Shown here in pieces: positions 5,592 through 9,320 of a DNA stretch of 9,320 nt (positions within the stretch are counted from its first letter, which is position 1; each line of letters begins with the position of its first letter). Location of the stretch: the NCBI GenBank assembly GCA_023437365.1, contig JAEZGK010000043.1, forward strand, positions 1 to 9,320, given 5' to 3'. This DNA is from Bacillota bacterium (GTDB taxonomy: Bacteria; Bacillota; Clostridia; Lachnospirales; Lachnospiraceae). The notes under the pieces were generated by a model that had not been told where the DNA came from, did no database searches, and saw only the letters and a list, made by a program, of their open reading frames with translations. The position numbers and the translations under genes were made by a program.

Positions 5592-7850
5592 TTAATTATT
5601 ATTAGCAGCACCAATAATTCCTTCCACGAAAATTAGAAAAGCACTTGCACTATTGGCAATATCAATTATTTGCTCTCGGGACAAATTGGTTGTTGCTTTA
5701 TGCGCTCCAAGGTTGCTTTCTCCTGCGTTCGTTGAAATTCTATCAGAGTTTGCAATGTTGTTCAATGTTTCGAAACTAACATTTGTACAAGAAATATTAC
5801 TAAGGTGTTTTACTATGTGTTCACGATTCTTTCTATCTTTAACAAAATCAACTATTTCTTTAACTTTAATCGTTAGATTCTTTTCACGAGGGAAAATAGA
5901 AGATTTTAAGTTATTAATACTTGCAGAATTGGTATTTGTGTTTTTTATTGCATCAACGCCTAACTCGAATAGTGTTCGTAAACAACATGCAATCATTTCC
6001 GTATAGTCTTCAACTCTTAAGTTGTTAACTTGCTCTACTAACTTACCTGCAACATTATCAAAACTTACCTTAAAACCACCAATACCATGATTGTGAATTA
6101 ACCAATTGTCCTTTGCGCTGCTTTGTATTGGCGATTTTTGTGACGCCACAAAAACGATGGTTAATGTTTTTGATTCTAACCCGGTTTTGATGTCGTTATA
6201 AGCATATGTAATTTTTATTTCCTTAGGTGAAGTTATAGAAGGTAGTATATTTGGTGTTTGTATTAATCCATAATTATCGGAAACAGAAATATCGCTCAGT
6301 GGAATTTCTTTACCCGAACTATCTTTTGTGTCTTTTTTGACAATGAATTTATTGAGATCAATCTGACCCGTAACCCCTACCGTTTTTACTATTCTATATT
6401 CCGTTAGGGTAATCACTGCTGGCTTTTGTGTGTTTCCATTACTGTCTTTTGGCAAAGCGGGAGCGACTATAACATTTGGATTGTTTTCTGGTTGCTCTTG
6501 TTTAATAAGTGCAACTTCTATTTGCTTACCCACAAAATTATAAATTACCTTATCATCAAACAACTCGTATGTTACCAATTTTGCATAGATTTCAGATATG
6601 TTTTTTGTTACCAATTGGTTTATTTGTATTGCACTAAATCCAGTAATATTCAGTTTCTTATTCTTAACAACAGAAAAAGGTGACTGTCCTCTATTCAATG
6701 CGATAAAAGGAACTTTATATTGTGAGCCTACTCTTTGTATGGTAATGTTAAGTCGTTGAACTTCGGTTTTTAGTTTTGCAGTGATAGTGTTTTCATTAAT
6801 TTCTGTTCGGTCAGCATTGAACATCAATTTGTCACTTTGTGTCCAAACTTCTATTTCACCAGTCATTTGCGGGAGAGACTTTCCGCTTTTTGTTTGCCTA
6901 GCAATATCAACATCGAACAATTTATAGTTTTTAAAAAAACCTTGGTTTATATAAACAAGCGGAGTAATATCCGGCTTTTCTTGCTCTTTATGATATAACG
7001 CTGGAAAATCGGCGTTAGATATTTTGCCGCCAAGATCATAGATGTTTAACTTACATTTTATTCTGAAACTACTTAACGAGTTATCTAGAGTAAATTTTTC
7101 TTCAAATACTAATGTATCCTTATAATAAAACGCGATTGCATTTCTTTTGTCTGAAGAGTCATATTCCACTTTGTAAATTCGCTCTATATTATTATCTTCA
7201 TTAATTACTAAATCTTCTTTACCAACACAAGATTTTCCATCAACTGAAAGATTTACAACAAAATTCTCAATACCATTACTGTCAAACAAAGAACGAACAA
7301 GTTTTGATGTTATTTTTTTGTTTTTAATAGTACTAACAATAAAGTCAAATTCTTCGCTTTGTAAGTCGGTTATTGTAATTTTTGTTCCTTTAAAGCTTGA
7401 AAAGGATTCTTCAATTGTAGTTTGATATTCATTGATATCGTCTTTCTCAAGAATCTTGTTTTTTAGAACAGTAAATTTATATGCGGTTGTATTGTTTTGA
7501 GAAGTTTCCCATGTCACGCTATTACCAAAGTGAAAGGTTGCTAAAGCGCCCAAGCCTTTTTCGCCTTGCGTTATACGTCCGTTAGAGCGTTTTAGAGCAT
7601 GATCTTTATTGCTTCGTGCTATATGTAATAAATTCTCCATTCCAGACTTGTCCATGCCGCAACCATCATCCTGAATAATAATTTTTTTTTCGGTAGTTAA
7701 TATATTAATGCTTACTAAAGTAGCATCTGCATCATATGCATTTTTAATTAATTCATTTAGAGCCATAAAACTATTGGGTATTCTATCAGATAGTTCAGAT
7801 ATAATATTTCCGCTTACTTTCATTCCTAGTGTTATTTTTTGTGCATTCAT
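5592..7850 (-). CDS. GHKL (HSP90/MutL/MORC-like) ATPase, large, linked to a DNA methyltransferase
   Basis: A 752-residue protein with an N-terminal GHKL ATP-binding fold. Visible: N-box ELIKNAYDAD (33-42) with E33 and N37, G1 DDGCGMD (61-67), G2 GEKGLG (96-101), and GTKITI (155-160) near the end of the fold. The next region, up to about 370, resembles a transducer (S5-like) domain, ending with the ADRTEINEN segment (346-354). Residues about 475-570 are rich in predicted beta strands and look Ig-like. Residues about 600-745 are helical; RTLFELG (625-631), NLGAH (713-717) and the hydrophobic final helix recall HEPN/Abi_C-type domains, though the usual catalytic arginine beside the Asn/His is not evident. 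MutL/MORC-like ATPases are known partners of methyltransferases in bacterial restriction-type operons, so a defence role is inferred. No signal peptide or membrane segment. I chose ATG7850 over in-frame ATGs at 7865 and 7880 because GAGGAG lies seven bases upstream. Confidence 0.85.
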   Translation of the reverse strand: MNAQKITLGMKVSGNIISELSDRIPNSFMALNELIKNAYDADATLVSINILTTEKKIIIQDDGCGMDKSGMENLLHIARSNKDHALKRSNGRITQGEKGLGALATFHFGNSVTWETSQNNTTAYKFTVLKNKILEKDDINEYQTTIEESFSSFKGTKITITDLQSEEFDFIVSTIKNKKITSKLVRSLFDSNGIENFVVNLSVDGKSCVGKEDLVINEDNNIERIYKVEYDSSDKRNAIAFYYKDTLVFEEKFTLDNSLSSFRIKCKLNIYDLGGKISNADFPALYHKEQEKPDITPLVYINQGFFKNYKLFDVDIARQTKSGKSLPQMTGEIEVWTQSDKLMFNADRTEINENTITAKLKTEVQRLNITIQRVGSQYKVPFIALNRGQSPFSVVKNKKLNITGFSAIQINQLVTKNISEIYAKLVTYELFDDKVIYNFVGKQIEVALIKQEQPENNPNVIVAPALPKDSNGNTQKPAVITLTEYRIVKTVGVTGQIDLNKFIVKKDTKDSSGKEIPLSDISVSDNYGLIQTPNILPSITSPKEIKITYAYNDIKTGLESKTLTIVFVASQKSPIQSSAKDNWLIHNHGIGGFKVSFDNVAGKLVEQVNNLRVEDYTEMIACCLRTLFELGVDAIKNTNTNSASINNLKSSIFPREKNLTIKVKEIVDFVKDRKNREHIVKHLSNISCTNVSFETLNNIANSDRISTNAGESNLGAHKATTNLSREQIIDIANSASAFLIFVEGIIGAANNN

Positions 7851-7857
7851 GTCCAAT

Positions 7858-7863
7858 CTCCTC
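7858..7863 (-). promoter_or_regulatory. Ribosome binding site that decides the ATPase start
   Basis: GAGGAG on the minus strand, seven bases before ATG7850. Two upstream in-frame ATGs (7865, 7880) exist; the one at 7865 overlaps this site and neither has a comparable site of its own. Starting at 7850 gives MNAQKITLGM, directly leading into the GHKL fold. Confidence 0.65.
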
Positions 7864-7882
7864 ATGTGATTCGCCCCCATAC

Positions 7883-7896
7883 TTGTTAATTGTTAC
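7883..7896. repeat. Short tandem direct repeat upstream of the ATPase gene
   Basis: Two adjacent 7-mers, TTGTTAA (7883-7889) and TTGTTAC (7890-7896), 33-46 bases before the ATPase start. They might be a regulatory site of the cassette. I saw no convincing -35/-10 pair in 7851-8002, so where this operon is transcribed from is unclear. The rest of 7897-8002 shows no gene or structure I can support. Confidence 0.3.
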
Positions 7897-8002
7897 GATG
7901 TCTTAGCGTTGGGCGGTTACCCATGATTCCTACTCCCACCGCGCCCATCAACAATTTCCTACAAATCCAGTCAAATAACCCCAACCATCCCCAATATATC
8001 AC

Positions 8003-8053
8003 AAAAAAAGCAAAAACAAAAGGTCTCAAACGAAATTCGCTTGAGACCTTTTG
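8003..8053 (-). terminator. Strong intrinsic terminator of tRNA-Lys
   Basis: On the minus strand an 18-base arm (8036-8053) pairs with 8017-8034 along its whole length, with a single G-U pair; the tip presumably opens as a small loop. The tail is TTTTTGCTTTTTTTGT. It begins 12 bases past the tRNA's CCA end, so the tRNA is a single-gene unit and transcription should stop before the ATPase gene. Confidence 0.88.
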
Positions 8054-8065
8054 TGAAATACACTC

Positions 8066-8141
8066 TGGTGAACCATCGGAGATTCGAACTCCGGACACCC
8101 TGATTAAAAGTCAGGTGCTCTGCCGACTGAGCTAATGGTTC
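8066..8141 (-). tRNA. tRNA-Lys (UUU anticodon), CCA encoded
   Basis: The minus strand folds into a complete cloverleaf of 76 bases. Acceptor GAACCAT pairs with ATGGTTC; D arm GCTC/GAGC; anticodon arm CCTGA-CTTTTAA-TCAGG with anticodon TTT; variable loop GTGTC; T arm CGGAG-TTCGAAT-CTCCG; discriminator A and a templated CCA. All stems are perfectly paired. It decodes AAA and AAG lysine codons. It is flanked by its own near-perfect promoter and terminator, and has the ATPase cassette on its 3' side. The 3' end of the tRNA is not repeated elsewhere in the window. Confidence 0.97.
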
Positions 8142-8191
8142 AACTATTCTTTTTTACGTAATAAAAAGCGCTTGTAAAAAGGCGCTTATTT

Positions 8192-8220
8192 ATTATAGCA
8201 AGCCGCAATACGCTTGTCAA
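8192..8220 (-). promoter_or_regulatory. Consensus sigma-A promoter for tRNA-Lys
   Basis: Minus strand TTGACA (8215-8220), 17 bases, TATAAT (8192-8197): both hexamers match the consensus perfectly, as expected for a stable RNA gene. The transcript should start near 8185, about 44 bases before the mature tRNA; RNase P would remove this leader. AAGCGC/GCGCTT (8182-8187 and 8166-8171) forms a small hairpin around the expected start site. Confidence 0.88.
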
Positions 8221-8304
8221 GGATGGATTACGAAAAACCGCACAATCCCGCGAGAGCCGCCATCTATTACTGTTTCACGCGCGCCGCAAATTATGAGCGG
8301 GCTT

Positions 8305-8337
8305 AAAAAAATCGGCGTCCGGCAAAACCGGACGCCG
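8305..8337 (-). terminator. Intrinsic terminator of thrS
   Basis: On the minus strand CGGCGTCCGG pairs perfectly with CCGGACGCCG (10 base pairs) around a TTTTG loop, followed by ATTTTTTT. It begins 16 bases past the thrS stop codon. The stretch 8221-8304 between it and the tRNA promoter shows nothing I can name. Confidence 0.92.
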
Positions 8338-8353
8338 TTGTGTGAGTGTGGGA

Positions 8354-9320
8354 TTAATCGTGGGTTCTGGCGCTAATCTCCGCCATCAGCTGCGCAAGGA
8401 ACTCGTTAACCGAAACCGTGCCCTTATCGCCGTCCTTGCGGGAGCGCACCGCCACGGTGCCGTCGGTCTGCTCCTTTTCGCCCACAACCAGCATATAGGG
8501 CACCTTGGCAAGCTGTGCCTCGCGAATCTTGTAGCCTATCTTCTCGGGTCGCAGGTCAAGCTCCACGCGCACGCCCTCGGCGTTTAAGCGGTCGGACACC
8601 TGCTGCGCGTACGCGGTAAACCGCTCCGAAACAGGGATAATCTTTGCCTGCACAGGCGCAAGCCAGGTAGGGAACGCGCCTGCGAAATGCTCGATTAAGA
8701 TGCCGATAAACCGCTCGATGCTGCCAAACGCCACGCGATGAATCATAACAGGGCGGTGCTTTTCGCCGTCCGCGCCCGTGTATTCCAGCTCAAACCGCTC
8801 GGGCATCTGGAAGTCGAGCTGAATGGTTCCGCACTGCCAGGTGCGCCCGATGCTGTCCTCGAGGTGGAAGTCGATCTTCGGTCCGTAGAACGCGCCGTCG
8901 CCCTCGTTTACCACAAACTCGCGCCCAAGCTCGGTAAGCGCCTCGCGCAGGGAGCTTGTGGCGTAGTTCCAGTCCTCCTCGCTGCCCATGCTGTCCTCGG
9001 GGCGGGTGGAAAGCTCGATGTGGTACTTAAAGCCGAACAGGCTGTATACCTCGTCAATCAGCGCGACAACGCCCTTAATCTCGTCCTTAATCTGCTCGCG
9101 GGTCATAAAGATGTGCGCGTCGTCCTGGGTAAAGCAGCGCACACGCATCAGCCCGTGCAATGCGCCCGAAAGCTCGTGGCGGTGTACCAAGCCCAGCTCG
9201 CCCATGCGCAGCGGCAGGTCGCGGTAGGAGTGCGGCTCCAGCTTGTAGGTGAGCATGCCGCCGGGGCAGTTCATCGGCTTTACCGCAAAATCCGATTCAT
9301 CGATGACGGTGGTGTACATG
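8354..9320 (-). CDS. thrS: Threonine--tRNA ligase (partial, N-terminus off the right edge)
   Basis: The visible 321 residues are about the C-terminal half of a class II synthetase that is normally near 640 residues. It charges tRNA-Thr with threonine using ATP in the cytoplasm. Numbering from the first complete visible codon, the zinc ligands expected from E. coli ThrRS are all present: C18 in NCPGG, H69 in DDAHIF and H194 in IHR. Motif 2 (RVRCFTQDD, 59-67) and motif 3 (GSIERFIGILIE, about 199-210) of the class II core are intact. The anticodon-binding domain follows from about 215 to the end, including LRPEKIGYKI and MLVVGEKE. The TGS and editing domains, the start codon and any T-box leader lie outside the window. 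The gene ends at its own strong terminator, so it is not joined to tRNA-Lys. GC-rich, like the host. Confidence 0.96.
   Translation of the reverse strand, partial: MYTTVIDESDFAVKPMNCPGGMLTYKLEPHSYRDLPLRMGELGLVHRHELSGALHGLMRVRCFTQDDAHIFMTREQIKDEIKGVVALIDEVYSLFGFKYHIELSTRPEDSMGSEEDWNYATSSLREALTELGREFVVNEGDGAFYGPKIDFHLEDSIGRTWQCGTIQLDFQMPERFELEYTGADGEKHRPVMIHRVAFGSIERFIGILIEHFAGAFPTWLAPVQAKIIPVSERFTAYAQQVSDRLNAEGVRVELDLRPEKIGYKIREAQLAKVPYMLVVGEKEQTDGTVAVRSRKDGDKGTVSVNEFLAQLMAEISARTHD

Larger units (their letters stand above)
4270..7880. other. AT-rich, probably horizontally acquired block carrying the ATPase-methyltransferase pair
   Basis: Composition drops abruptly between the HAD promoter and the tRNA-Lys region. 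Hand counts of 60 bases give 16 G+C at 7201-7260 against 45 G+C at 3061-3120 in fruK. Codon use changes with it (AAT, AAA, ATT and TTA dominate). The edges are approximate: the left falls near 4270-4316, the right near 7850-7910. I found no integrase, transposase, terminal inverted repeat, target duplication or repeat of the tRNA 3' end, so the mode of acquisition is not visible. Confidence 0.75.

Noticed and set aside
4265..8000. G-rich stretch at 4265-4280 and its C-rich counterpart at 7980-7995 as terminal inverted repeats of the insertion
   Set aside because: Both contain runs of four or more G or C but they do not align beyond about seven bases, and they are not at matching positions relative to the composition change.
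7886..8135. Open frames on both strands across 7886-8135, including one ending in EIRTPDTLIKSQVLCRLS
   Set aside because: They run through the tRNA-Lys gene and its terminator; such peptides are familiar artefacts of translating tRNA sequence, and neither has a ribosome site or family resemblance.
8166..8187. AAGCGC/GCGCTT hairpin with a following T-run as an attenuator before tRNA-Lys
   Set aside because: The expected transcript start near 8185 falls inside the first arm, leaving a stem of about four base pairs, too little for termination.

Overview
The window looks like a GC-rich low-GC-phylum genome (Firmicutes/Bacillota, class Clostridia, perhaps an Oscillospiraceae- or Christensenellaceae-type gut bacterium). 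That placement is inferred from gene content (a clostridial-type nuclease-helicase, a CmpB-family membrane protein, FruK, ThrS), from promoters close to the sigma-A consensus, and from abundant intrinsic terminators. It does not rest on a marker-gene comparison.

Layout, left to right. 1-1287 (minus): N-terminal 429 residues of a RecB-like nuclease fused to an XPD/DinG-type iron-sulfur helicase, running off the left edge. 1406-2140 (minus): five-helix CmpB-family membrane protein; its terminator overlaps the helicase promoter. 2427-3350 (plus): 1-phosphofructokinase, behind a 286-base intergenic region carrying two inverted repeats. 3361-3395: a terminator that works in both directions. 3413-4195 (minus): HAD-IIB phosphatase with its own promoter. 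About 4270-7880: an AT-rich block holding two co-oriented genes, a GHKL ATPase (5592-7850) followed by an SPPY-motif DNA methyltransferase (4317-5528). 8066-8141 (minus): tRNA-Lys(UUU) with a consensus promoter and a strong terminator. 8354-9320 (minus): C-terminal half of threonyl-tRNA synthetase, running off the right edge.

The flanking genes are ordinary housekeeping functions with GC-rich coding sequence. One hand-counted 60-base stretch of fruK (3061-3120) is 45/60 G+C. The central pair is strikingly different: 7201-7260 is 16/60 G+C. It has the look of an acquired defence-type cassette between a tRNA gene and the HAD gene's promoter. The methyltransferase would mark DNA. The large ATPase carries an intact GHKL fold, a beta-rich middle and a helical C-terminus reminiscent of HEPN/Abi_C proteins, and could be the sensing or effector component. 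No recognisable nuclease, integrase, transposase or att repeat accompanies them, so this is either a compact two-gene system not explained by standard type II restriction-modification, or a partial remnant of a larger one.
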